From assembly GCA_013397695.1 (NCBI GenBank), contig VYZI01000058.1, forward strand, positions 2,160,743 through 2,224,742: DNA of 64,000 nt, in the 5' to 3' direction. Shown here piece by piece: positions 26,363 to 37,500 of the stretch. The notes beneath the pieces are model-generated. The model was not told the origin of the DNA. It saw only the letters and a program-made list of their open reading frames with translations, and ran no database searches. A program made the position numbers and the translations under genes. Source of the stretch: Centropus unirufus (lineage: Eukaryota; Chordata; Aves; Cuculiformes; Centropidae). Numbering within the stretch: the stretch's first letter is position 1; the number at the start of each line of letters is the position of its first letter.

Positions 26363-26490
26363 GCCAGGGCTGAGTAGAGAGGAAGGATCACCTCTCTCAA
26401 CCTGCTGACAACACTTAGCCTAATGCAGACCAGGATACTATGAGCCTTCTTGCAGCAAAGGTCCATTGTTAGCTCACGTAAAACTTGAGC
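26363..26490 (-). mobile_element. CR1 LINE fragment, right of nested insert
   Basis: Continuation of the CR1 copy at 24374-24863. The minus-strand translation includes SRLREVILPLYSALAL preceded by KKAHSILVCIRLSV, which matches the C-terminal reverse transcriptase region of CR1 (SREVILPLYSAL). The 5' limit of similarity is approximate. Confidence 0.8.
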
Positions 26491-29400
26491 AGACATTGCA
26501 GAGAGTACAAGGGCTCTCTGCATGGATGAAATCAAGCCATTCTGAACACAGGTATCAGCGAGTCATGCGTTCCCCATGAGCTATACTAAGATCATGAAGA
26601 GACAGAACTGCTGTTCTCCTGACCTAAGGACAGAAGCAGCCCATAAACACTAACAGCTTCATCGGGAACTCTAATAAAGTAAAAAGAGCAATCTTCTTTA
26701 TGAGGCACTATATCTAAACGTTTTTATGTATCCAGGATCCATTGCTACACATCTGTAGGAACAGGCAATGGATTTGCAGCCACTTAGCAAAAGCAAGGCA
26801 AAGCTGCAGAGGGTATATTCCATTTGGGCCCCAACTCATACCTTCTCAGTTCTTAGAACTTTGACACTTTGTAAAGTGTCACAGATTCATTAAGCCACGG
26901 GAAGAAAGATAAAATTTCTGTGTAACTGTGAGTGGGTCATCTTGTTTCAGATATCCCATTCTGCATTTATCTTACGTTAAAGGCACATTGGATAAAATCA
27001 GTAGAAATGTGGGTAGGCACAATACATTTTAATTGAGTTGGAACACTGATTCAAGGCATGATGAATCCATGTCCCTGCAGGGTGGGCAAGATAATTAGAA
27101 CCACCAGACATAGTAGATAGAAGAAGTTGTATCCAAGTTCTTCACATTGTTGGTTAGTGCTCTAAAATCTTAAAATTATAGGAAAGCCATTAGTGTTTCC
27201 TGGAGTGCTTTAAAGGAATGACTCATGCCATGTGCAATTTTCACAGAAATGACAGAATGACCTGATTTTAGGTGGTGTTCCAGTCAGTTCCCAATGGAAA
27301 TAGTCAGAAATTAAGAGTTGCACCCTTCTTCACCATTTCATTGCCATCTTACATGGGTCCTGCCACAGGAGGAAGCTGCTATGAATCTCACTCTGAGGCA
27401 CCAACTCCTTCCATTTATTGCACAGACACTTTTGGGCATATATTTCAAGATTTTATTCAAGAGGCCTGAGAAACTAGCCTCCCGTCCTTTCAGTACCCTT
27501 CCATTTTCTGCAGAGATCCTGAGGGTAAAAAACAAAAATAAATAGATCATGGGTTGGAGGTGTGTGCATGAAAATCGGGTACTGTAGTATAACAGGAAAA
27601 GGACTGGAGTCAACAGGAGTCATCTAGGCTGTCCTCTGCTCCAGAGCAGGATCAATAAGATCTAAACATTCCTACCATATTTACTTTATCTGTTAAACAT
27701 TAATTAAAAGAAATATGGAAAAGTACATGGCATTATTGATGCTGCCAAGGATAATTCCAGAAGAGGAATGCTAGACCCAAGGACTGAAATAATTTCTTCC
27801 TTCCAGATTTTTAGAAATGCTTTCTAAGTCAATCTGTCATGGCCACCAGCACTTAAAGCTTTGAGGGTGGAACCAATTAAAAGGGTTTTTTCCACTTGCC
27901 TTAAACCTGCAGGTCTTTTCAGAGACATTACACTTTAAATGTCTTTAAGATTAACAGCAGTTTCTGAACTCAAGTTCATTCACAATACCTTTTAAAATGT
28001 TCTGGGCCATTGGACTGTAACTTTTTCTACTGGGCTCAATTTATACATGAAAAGTTGAAATGACTGTTGAATGTTACCTTAATGATCTGAAGCGATAAAC
28101 CAGAATGAAATAAGTCATTGTTAGATTTGCCAAACTTGATGACAAATTGTACATTTGGGAGTCTTGACCGTACCAATTTGTAATGTGGAAATCCAAGAAT
28201 ATGTTCAATTTACTGCAATAAATTCCTGTAGTTGTCTTAGATCTGTCTTACAGAAGTATTTGACAAACCTTAGTTAAGAATTTTTAAGGTTTAAAATTTT
28301 GTCCCGCTGAGGGAATGAAAGGGTCTTTTTTCAAAACTTTGTGAGATTTCAGATTACTTCCATCAGTGCTTTCACTTTGTGATGGCTCAGAGCACATACT
28401 GCGACAGAGCTGGCTTGGAAAGGGCAACTGCAGGTTGCCTCAACCCCGTGCTTGGCAGGTGGCACCAAGTATTTACCACAGTGCATGTTTTTAGCGAAGG
28501 TTTGCAGACCCGTCACGCCTTCTCATTAGCAAACCAAACCCCAGACGTTCTCCCCTCTACCAGCTCTTCTCCCATACATCATTTGAAGCAAGAACAGCCC
28601 ACAAAGCAAGGCTCAGAACAGACCAATCTCCAGCATCCAGAGACTGTGAGAAATACTCCTGCCTTCAAAGGACACGTTTTTTAACTTTGGTTGCTGAAAC
28701 ATACAGCAGAAACTGACATTTACATAGATAAAAACCAAGAAAATTCATTTGGGCTGTGATTACACAAGAGAGAATCTGCTTCATACCCCAGAAACAGCAC
28801 CTAAACCCTCGCCAACACCTTTGAATCGTCCACCCCTTTAATAGTTTTCTCTGATGAATCTTCAAGCTTTTCCATTTTTAATATCAAAATTAAAATGACC
28901 AAGGGTAAAATTAGTGCAATATTGAGCAGAAAACCTCGTGTCAATTACCATGATGTTCTAATAGTTCAATACCTTGCAACCATTTTTGTCCACTTCAGAG
29001 GAATTGTATGCAGATGTGATGTCCATTAACGTTATACCCAGAATTTAAAAAATCACACTGAGAGAATTTGTTATTCAAAGTGGCCTTAGAGAGCTAAATT
29101 AGTAGGATGTATTGGTTAAATCAAGTATAAAATATCACAGACAATGGGCTATTAAACAACTGAGTTATTCCAGAGACTTTCATAACATCTTTGTCTGTAC
29201 ACTAGGCTAAGATTTTCCTTGGTATCTTAAAAATAAGCTGCTTATGTAGGAATATGTCATGCTTTCCAGTTTGGGGGGGCAGAGGGAAGGCAGGGCAGTG
29301 AGCTTAATTCTTCCCAACCATATGGAAAATCATATTCCCTTCTCCTTATTTATGGCCTAAATTTGTTGGTGACCCTTGTTCCTGGGATATTTATTTATTC

Positions 29401-30073
29401 TGTAAACACAAAGACAGAACTGAAGTTATCCTATTGGCAGTTATTGACTGATCATTCTGAAAATGTATCTTCTGGAGCTACATTTGAAATTTAAAATTCA
29501 TCATAATTTTTCAAAAGCTTCTTCTTAATAATTAAAAACAAGTTCAACCCATTTCCTGTTCCTTAAATCAGTTGCCACTTCTGCATTTTTGATTTCTTAG
29601 ATTGTTTAAGTATCTAAAAGTGCAGCCCTTTCATTGATCCCTGGCCTAGCAGCTACTACATAAAAAAATCCCCTCTGAGGGCAACATAAAGGTATTTTAT
29701 ATGTGCCAATCACTTCCACCCATGCATCTCAGATTTAAGACTGTTGCACTTCTTTGGATGCAAGTAGGCTCTAAGGCAACAGCTGTCCACAGTTCAAACT
29801 ATCCCTGACTTCAATGGAAATGCGGCACAGGAGTCTATGTGCTAAGCAGAAAAAGTGGAGCCCTTCTTCCATGTCTCGGTGCCACGATCCCCAGCCATGT
29901 AACAAGGCAGGAAACATCTGGCCATTGGAAACACTGATGGAGGCACCAGGCTGACCCCATGAGCGGGCCAAGCAACAGCACTCAGTGGGACATGATCACG
30001 TTTCCCTACGAAGAAGGCAGGCTCAGAAGCCCACAGGTTCAAAAGGGTCATCTTTCTGCAGTAACCAGCAGGA
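26491..30073. other. intergenic, second CR1 to third CR1
   Basis: AT-rich intergenic DNA without recognised exons. Contains a perfect 9-base inverted repeat with a 2-base centre at 26862-26881 (TGACACTTT / AAAGTGTCA). Short open frames on both strands (for example 28379-28684 plus) have no recognisable homology or splice context. Confidence 0.6.
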
Positions 30074-30497
30074 CCATAGATTCATAAAATCATTTGGTTG
30101 GAAAAGACCTTTGAGATCATTGAGTACAACCGCACCTGCCCACTACTAAACCACGTGTCTGAGCCCCTCCTCTACATGTTTTTTAAGTACCCCCAGGGAT
30201 GGCAACTCAACTACTTCCCTTGGTTGTGCCCTTCCTTCGGTCTTTACCCTTCCAGTGAAGAAATTTTTCCGAATATCTAATCTGAACCTACCTTGGTACA
30301 ACCTCAGCCTATTTCTTCTCATCCCATCCCGTCACTTGGGAAAGGAGGCCAACACCCACCCCTCCACAACCTCCTCTCAGGCAGCTGCAGGCAGTGATAA
30401 GGGCTCCCGTAGGCATTGTCTCCTCCAGGCTGAACATCCCCAGTTCCCTCAGCCGCTCCTCCTGAGACTTGTTCTCCAGCCCCACCACCAGCTTTGC
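30074..30497 (-). mobile_element. CR1 LINE fragment, 3' part
   Basis: Plus strand reads antisense to CR1: CATAGATTCATAAAATCATT, then GGTTGGAAAAGACCTTTGAG, a GAAGAAATTTTTCCGAATAT segment, CCTCCTCTCAGGCAGCTGCA and CCAGGCTGAACATCCCCAGT. About 420 bases of the 3' end are present, truncated near CCAGCTTTGCTGG. Confidence 0.88.
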
Positions 30498-30718
30498 TGG
30501 ATGGTGGAATGCAGGGCACTCATTACCACTATCCCAGGGTGTACTTCTGCCTCCAAAGCTCCTCCACCCTACCTAGCTGTTCCTGTTTTCCTCAGAGCCT
30601 CAGGCCCTAGGGTGGCAGTTGCAAAACCCTCCACGTACAAACCTGCCACAAGAGCCGGGAAAGGCAAAGTCCGACAGGTGGGGGCGGAACGGCACAGATC
30701 CTGGCAGCCTCTGAAATG

Positions 30719-30975
30719 CAGAAACACGTGGTTGGAGAAGACCTTTGAGCTCATCGAGTCCAGCCGTACCTGCCCGCCACTAAACCCTATCCCTGGGCAC
30801 CTCATCCACCCGTCTTTTAAATACATCCAGGGATAGTGATTCCACCACCTCCCTGCGAAGCCTGTCCCAGCATCTGATGGCTCTTTCGGCGAAAAACTTC
30901 CTAATGTCGATCTGAACCTCCCCTGGGGCAGCCTGAGGCCCTTCCCTCTCATCCTATCGCCTGTCACTCGGGACA
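30719..30975 (-). mobile_element. CR1 LINE fragment next to the MFSD9 promoter
   Basis: Second antisense CR1 copy 220 bases further on: GTTGGAGAAGACCTTTGAGC, GGATAGTGATTCCACCACCT, and a segment ending CATCCTATCGCCTGTCACTC. It lacks the far 3' octamer repeats and runs straight into the GC-rich start of MFSD9. Same orientation as the copy at 30074 but truncated at a different point. Confidence 0.85.
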
Positions 30976-31530
30976 AGACGCGCCCCCTCCTCCCCCTCCA
31001 CGCTCCTTCCCAGCCGGGGCAGCCAGGGACGCGCTCTGCCCCGCGCACCGGGAACGGGAAGGGCTCTCCGGTACAGACACGCCCCACCCCGCGCCGCGCA
31101 TGCCCGGCTCCCGCCGTCCGGATGGAGGAGGAGGAGGAGGATGGGGGCCGGGAAGCCGCGGGCAGCCCGGCGGCGGCGCCCGGCCGCTTCGTGCGGTGCC
31201 TTTACGCCGTGGGCTTCCTGGTAAGCGGACAGGAGACGCCTTCCCGAGCCTGCTGCCTGGCTCTGGGGCCGCCGCTGGAAGCACAAGCGGAGGGGACGTT
31301 CCGGGATGTCCTCTCCGGGCTGCCCGGAGATGCTGCAAAGCCTGGGAACGGGCAGGCACGGCGCCCCCCGCGCCCCTTGGCGCTGCCTGGGGCGCGTCCC
31401 CGGCTCGGAGCGGGCTCCGGATAAAAATGCGGGGTTTGGGGGGGCGCATCGCTTCAGCTGCTTCCCTGGGAGCTCAAGGGGTGGCGGCGGTCGTGGTTTG
31501 GGGCGGCTGTGCTGTCTTATCGGCGTGAAC
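30960..31530 (+). promoter_or_regulatory. MFSD9: CpG island, MFSD9 promoter and first exon
   Basis: About 570 bases very rich in G+C and CpG, against an AT-rich background, covering the first coding exon and the start of intron 1. Typical of a broadly used TATA-less promoter. Its left edge coincides with a CR1 copy. Large open frames on both strands here follow from the low stop density of GC-rich DNA and are not genes. Confidence 0.8.
31122..31220 (+). CDS. MFSD9: MFSD9 exon 1 (coding part)
   Basis: 33 codons, phase 0 out, donor GTAAGC. Begins with five glutamates from a GAG/GGA-rich run, then an Ala/Pro/Gly stretch, then RFVRCLYAVGFL, the start of helix 1. The context of the ATG is moderate (C at -3, G at +4). 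Another ATG at 31100 lies out of frame. Confidence 0.9.
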
Positions 31531-34500
31531 AGCCCTGCAAAGGTACGGGGGGTTGTCCTGTGGGGGTCCTGCCTTATGCTTATCTGGGAGCTGTTCCTTG
31601 AAATGCCCGTGGCTGGTGTAAACTGACACCATACCCCACCCTCCCCCCCCAAAAAAAACAACACAAAACCACAAGCCCCATTCTTTTTCTAGAAAAAAAA
31701 AGCCTCTTATTGAAATAACATAGTGCATAGGCTGTAAAGAAGGTCTGAAGAATTGTATTCTTTAGTGATTCCCAAGCCTCAGGAAAAAATATCAATTAGT
31801 TTAAAATTAAAAGGGATATCGTGGAAAATTAACGCAAAATAAGTAGTACAAATTTGTACTGTGAAATATGGAACATGTATTCTCTTACTGACCTGTATGT
31901 GGTAGAAACAGTCTGGCTGGCTTGGGCCCTGGAGTGAATATTCTAGGAAAAGGTGCGTTAGAACAAGCTTTACCTCTTAGTTCCCTCTTCAAGGCTGTGT
32001 TTCTGCAACTCTGTAACGTGATGCTGACGCGGAGCTTTGAGTATATGCAGAAATCAACCTTTTTGGAGGATGTGCGGCGTGGTGACTTTTTGTGATAAAG
32101 CGCTGTTGCCACTGATGCAAGCTTTCTGTAACTAAGCAAATACTGCACAGTTGACGTTTGGCACAAGAAAGTATAGCTGAAATGCAAACTAGCTCCTCGC
32201 CACAGGATAGAGGTTAATGTTTCTTGCTCTACCTGTGTGCCTACACACGTTCAGTAATGCCAGGGTATGTTCCAGGACTTGACCTTTTTAATGTCTCTGT
32301 CGATGACGTGGATGAGCTCATTGAACCTCTCTTCAGGTTTGCAGATAACACCTAAGTGGTACAGTTTAGGGGGGGCCTGAAGTGGCTGAATGGATGAGCT
32401 GACAAGAACCTTATGAAATAGCAAGTTCTGCTGCCAAGCATCACAGAAGGAAGGACCCTCGGAAGGGCTAGGGAGCAGCTCTGCTGGGAAGGGCCTAGTG
32501 GGGAGCAAGCTGAACATTAAGCAGAAGTGTGCCCAGGGGGAGAGGCAGCCAGCAGCGTCCTGGGCTATGTGAACAGGGAGGCCTGTTCATCCTTCAGTCA
32601 ACACTTAAAAGGCTGCATTTAAAAATAATATGTTGAGGTTGGAGTGAGTTCCCTCAGGAAGGGCCACCAGGATGATTGGCAAGGTGAGAAGCGGCTGAGG
32701 GGAGCCTGGTAGCTGCCTTCCCACCACCTGCAAAAAAAGGTAAAGAGGAAGCTGTCCTCCTCAGTGCGGTACCTGGCAATAAGGAGGCAGAAGTTCTCAT
32801 TTTCAGTCAGAACTTTTTGTTGCGATATAAGGAAAATCTTTTTCACCATGACAGGCAAGCAGTAGGACAGGTTGCCAGAGAGGTTGTGCAGTCTCCATCC
32901 TTGGAGGTTTGCAAGGCCAGACCGGACAAAGCCTTGAGCAACCAGGTCTGACTGAAGAGGAGGGCCCTACTGTGAGCAAGGAACTGGACTAGAGACCTCC
33001 TAAGTTCCCTTCCAAGTGAATTATTCTGTTATTCCACGATTGTGCATGCGAGTGCTTGAAATAGCTTACTGAGCTCTAAGATTGTGTTATTGAAGGTGCT
33101 CATGAGTCAAGTGGTCTGTTTGCTCCTGCTAATGTATTTAATAACGGTTCAAACATTGCAAGTCTCCATTTCAGCCATCAAAAGATACTTAATGAGAGAC
33201 TGTGAGAATTTACGTAGTGATACAAATCATTACAGTTATTCTGGCTTTGGGCACCAGACAGTGGCACTGATAATGGCTAGTCCGGTTCAGTTCATGCAGT
33301 CACTGATAAAAGGTGATCCTGCTCCAATAGCGCTCTTCTGTCAGATTCTACTTTGATATAGGACACTATACACTGTGCCAGGGGCATACACTGGAAGAGC
33401 TACTGGCTCACTGTAGTTAGCTTCACAAAAGATAAAAAGTAAAAAAGAATGAGTAGGATATCCTTTTGTTCAGGATGGGCAATGTCCTTTGCTCTTCTAT
33501 TGCAATTTTTTTTTTCACTTATGCTTTGCTTTTTTCTTTTTTTTTTCTTTTTCTTTTTTTTTTGTCATGTTCTTGACTTTTCCCTACATTTCTTAAGTTA
33601 AACAGAAAGGCATTTTGGCCAAAGGTTTAGATCTATGATGGCTTCTTCCTCATTATACTGGAGAGTTAAAATACTCTAGATTTTCCAGATATACTCTCTT
33701 TGCACAGGTAAGGAGCTTTTTTAGGTGATTGAAATTACAGACCACTTTGCATTTAAAATACTAGTACTGAGTACTTATCTTGTTAAACAGGTAAAGTTTG
33801 ATATAAATTAAAGGGCTATTTAATAATTAAACATGTATCTTTGGAATGATTGCATCTGAGGGGGAAAGACAATTAGTGTTTTCATAGTTTAAACTTCTTT
33901 GAGGCAATCCTTTATCTTTCAGTTTGCACATTTGTGTAATTTTGTGCATTCAGAATACTTTGTAAAGTTTACAACATACCACATTGGCCATAAGAAAAAT
34001 TCCTTTTAATCTCATATGACTATGGAAATAATGTAACATTTTTAAAAATAGATTGTTATTAAGCCAAATTGCCACCATCTTTGTAGAAGTGATCAGTTTT
34101 TAAACCAGTTCCTGCCTTCTTTTCAGGATTTATTTGGTGTGAGCATGGTTGTTCCTTTAATGAGCCTTCATATCAAATCCCTAGGAGCAAGTCACACAGT
34201 TGCCGGAATAATAGGTGAGTTGCAGTACTTGTCGGATTTACCAAAAAGAATAAGATAATGTGAACCAGAATGAGCCTTTGTGCAAATTGGGCCTTGTAAT
34301 ATAATTCTTCCTTGCTAGTGGTGTAATAAAAAGTAAAGCCAAATTCCAAGTAAAAAGACCTGTCTACCCTTGCATACTGACAGTAGCAAGTGCTTGGGAA
34401 AGAGCATTCTTAGAAAGGCTCTTGAAGGTTTGGAAATGTATCTTAAAAAAACAAAGTGGCAAGTTAAGTTATGTGTTCTAAAATTCTTACATTTTATATT

Positions 34501-37500
34501 CTTATATTTTCTGGTACTATTTATGGTTTGAAATGATACAAGTATGATTATTTATAGCAGACACATGTGGTTGGCATAGGCTCTGTTCAGTGTTTTTTAT
34601 TACCTTGCTTTTTATTTTTTCTGAAATTTAGCACTTTTCATCAAATAATTTTGGTCCTGCTTGGAGCTGACAGAGTGGTATTTTAAGCAGCAATTCATCA
34701 CAAATATGTTTTCATTTCAACGGTCTGCTTTGATTTTTAACTTTAAAAGAAACTGGGGTTTGAGGTGTATTTTTATAAATGAAAGAGCCTGGCAGATGTT
34801 TCTGCTTCTCTTCTGTCACTAACTGCTGCTAAACTCTTAGCCTCGAAAATGAAAGAATAGGGTCCGTGGCTTCTTCAGGGTTTCTGAGGTGCCTTGCAAC
34901 AGGTTGAGGTGCCAAGTGGCAAGTAATTAGTGCCTCCCAGTAAAGAAATACTCTCCTAATTCTGAGAAAGCGATTATAAATGACAAAGGCTGTTTATTAC
35001 ACCATGCAAAGCAACATCCTTCTATACTAGATAGTTTTACAAGTTTTCACCATTTTTTTTCTTTTTTTCCCTGAAACTGTTTCCTAGGCTATGTTTTTTA
35101 AACTCTGCTCTTGGTTTCTTCTGCTCTCTTTTCCTATTCTTGTAGTAAATTATTCCTAGAATTTCTCTCATGATTCCTTATATAAAACTTTGTGCAGTTT
35201 TCATTTTTTTTAAAAAGAAAAGGTTTAATTTTTAACATTGATATTTTAACCATTTTTTTTTTAGGATCTCTTTATGGTATAATGCAACTATTTTCCAGCA
35301 CGTTTGTGGTGAGTTCTAACACTGTTTTCCTGACTATCTTGGTATTTCTATGGGTTTTAAGAGGCAAATAGGATGAGGTCTCATGAAAAAATTGTTCCAG
35401 GTTTTGTTATGCAGGCCACGAGGAACAATTTGCTTCTAAACTCATGGCATTTTCTTTGAATTGAAAGACTGTTGTCTGCCTGCTTAAAAACCCACTTCCT
35501 GTTTGAAATCAGGCTGATTTATTAATGTTACATGCAAATTTAGTCTTTGCCACTACTTCCTACATGTCTGTGCTCAGATGGCAAACTCCTTAGCCAAGAT
35601 CATTCATTTAAGGATGCTCAACAAGTGCCTAGTACGTAGTGACCATTAATACAAACAAATATTGTGGTTGCTTGTGATAACACTTTCAGAGAGCCCCTAC
35701 TAGTAATATTTTGGGGTGTTTATTACAGGAATTTATTTTCAAAAGAGAGAAATTATTTTTATAAAAAGCTCTATGCATGACATTTAATGGAATCATAGTT
35801 TCAGCAGGTGCACTGCCGCAGGGCAGGACTCTACTCGTGGCTTCCAGATTTTGAGTACTTAGTAAGCTTATTACACAACATTTCTAAGCTTTCATTGTCA
35901 GTCCCTTGATCTCTCTTCTCAATTTAATTTAGAGGTACTGATTGTTTGCTCCACTTAGTTAAATGTTACATCAAGCTAATTTCAATTTCCCACTTTGTGA
36001 AAGGGCTGCTGGAGTGATCTAGTAGGAAGACGGTATTCCTTGCTTGCTTGTATTCTTCTCAGTGCCCTGGGTTACTTCCTTCTTGGAACATCCACCACTG
36101 TGTTGCTGTTTGCCATTTCTAGAGTTCCTGTTGGTAAGTAAACATTTGGCCTTTTGTAGTTTATATTCCGTGTAGTCCCAGTTTGAGAGGTACTGCTAGA
36201 AAAATCATGGTGTGTGGATTGCTACATAACATCATCACCCAACAGCACCAGCTGAACATTAATCATGGAAAAATCTCAACAAATCAAGTATTTTTGTGAC
36301 TTTTTCTGAACATAATTTTAAATGTACATTCAACGGCTGCCATAAGTTGTGTGCTACTTTGCATGGCTGAGTTTTATGAGGACAGGAGTGCAGCCATTCC
36401 TTGAGAGAGACTATTGTAATGTTAGTCATAAAAGGTACACAATGTACCATGTCACTGCTGGAAATGTCCTCCTGCACTTGCAATGGAGAATGGAATTAAT
36501 ATGTATGGCTTTGTTTGTTTTCATGCTGAAAATATACCTCAAAGTGATACTACAAAATTAGGATGGAATTTTAGGTCACTGCTTCAACAGAATATGTTCT
36601 GCAAAAGCGTGTATGTTTGCAACACTGAAGCTACGTTTGTGCCAGGGTTCATATGAGAGTTCTCAAAATACCTGAACACCTATTGCATGTATTTTAGCAT
36701 TGCTCTTACTATAGACACATCTACTAAACAGACCCATAGTTTTGATTTAGGAACTGTTAATGTTTCCTAATTTAAAGCCAATTTGCTAATGGATTATTTG
36801 GTTGATACTTGATTACTCAGTATAGGTGATCTGTTTTAATGCTAATAGCACTGGGACTGTGACAGCATTGCCCTGGTCAGAGAAAAAGTACGTAAAAGAT
36901 TGCATTATTAGTATTTCTACAGATTGTTTACTCTTCTGTGCTCTTTTACCACCCACCAGTTTCCCATATGAATTTGTTGTGTTACAATCCTGGAAATCTC
37001 CATACTCAGCAAAGCTGGTACAGAGCTATGTTCATAAACAGACAAGCGATTCCTTCTCCACCACTACCCACCCACAAGTTCCTACTTTAGTGGGTATTTT
37101 ATTCCTAGAGTGCATAGGCACTCAGCCTAATTACCACTTCTTTCAGCAGGGCTGCAGAAACAGTCCTTCGACACAGATACCTGAATAATTTTGCTTCCAA
37201 GTCCAAATCCTGCAGCAGCCAGGATGGTGGTCACAACCCAACATGCTGCATGACTCTAACACTGAGAAATTTTTGGTTAATAGAATCTTTAAAGTATCAA
37301 TCATATAGATTTTGATTGTCAGTATTTCAAGATGGCTTCTGCCACCCTTAATCTTTTGGACCGAGCAGGTTTATTATTTTGTGTGTATTTATGTTGCAGG
37401 TATTTTCAAACACACACTCTCCATCTCTAAAGCCCTGCTTTCTGACCTGGTTTCTGAGAGAGAGCGCCCTTTGGTAATGGGACGCTTCAATGCTGCCTCT

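Noticed and set aside
30255..30836. 193-codon plus-strand open frame
   Set aside because: It runs through two antisense CR1 fragments and the unique spacer between them; the translation is antisense transposon sequence.
30954..31664. Long open frames on both strands (up to 236 codons, minus) over the MFSD9 start
   Set aside because: They lie in a CpG island where stops are rare, have arginine/proline/glycine-rich low-complexity translations, and overlap a verified exon and a CR1 copy.
33507..33563. T-rich tract in MFSD9 intron 1 as a retroposon poly(A) tail
   Set aside because: No retroposon body or target duplication is visible beside it; a simple pyrimidine tract explains it.
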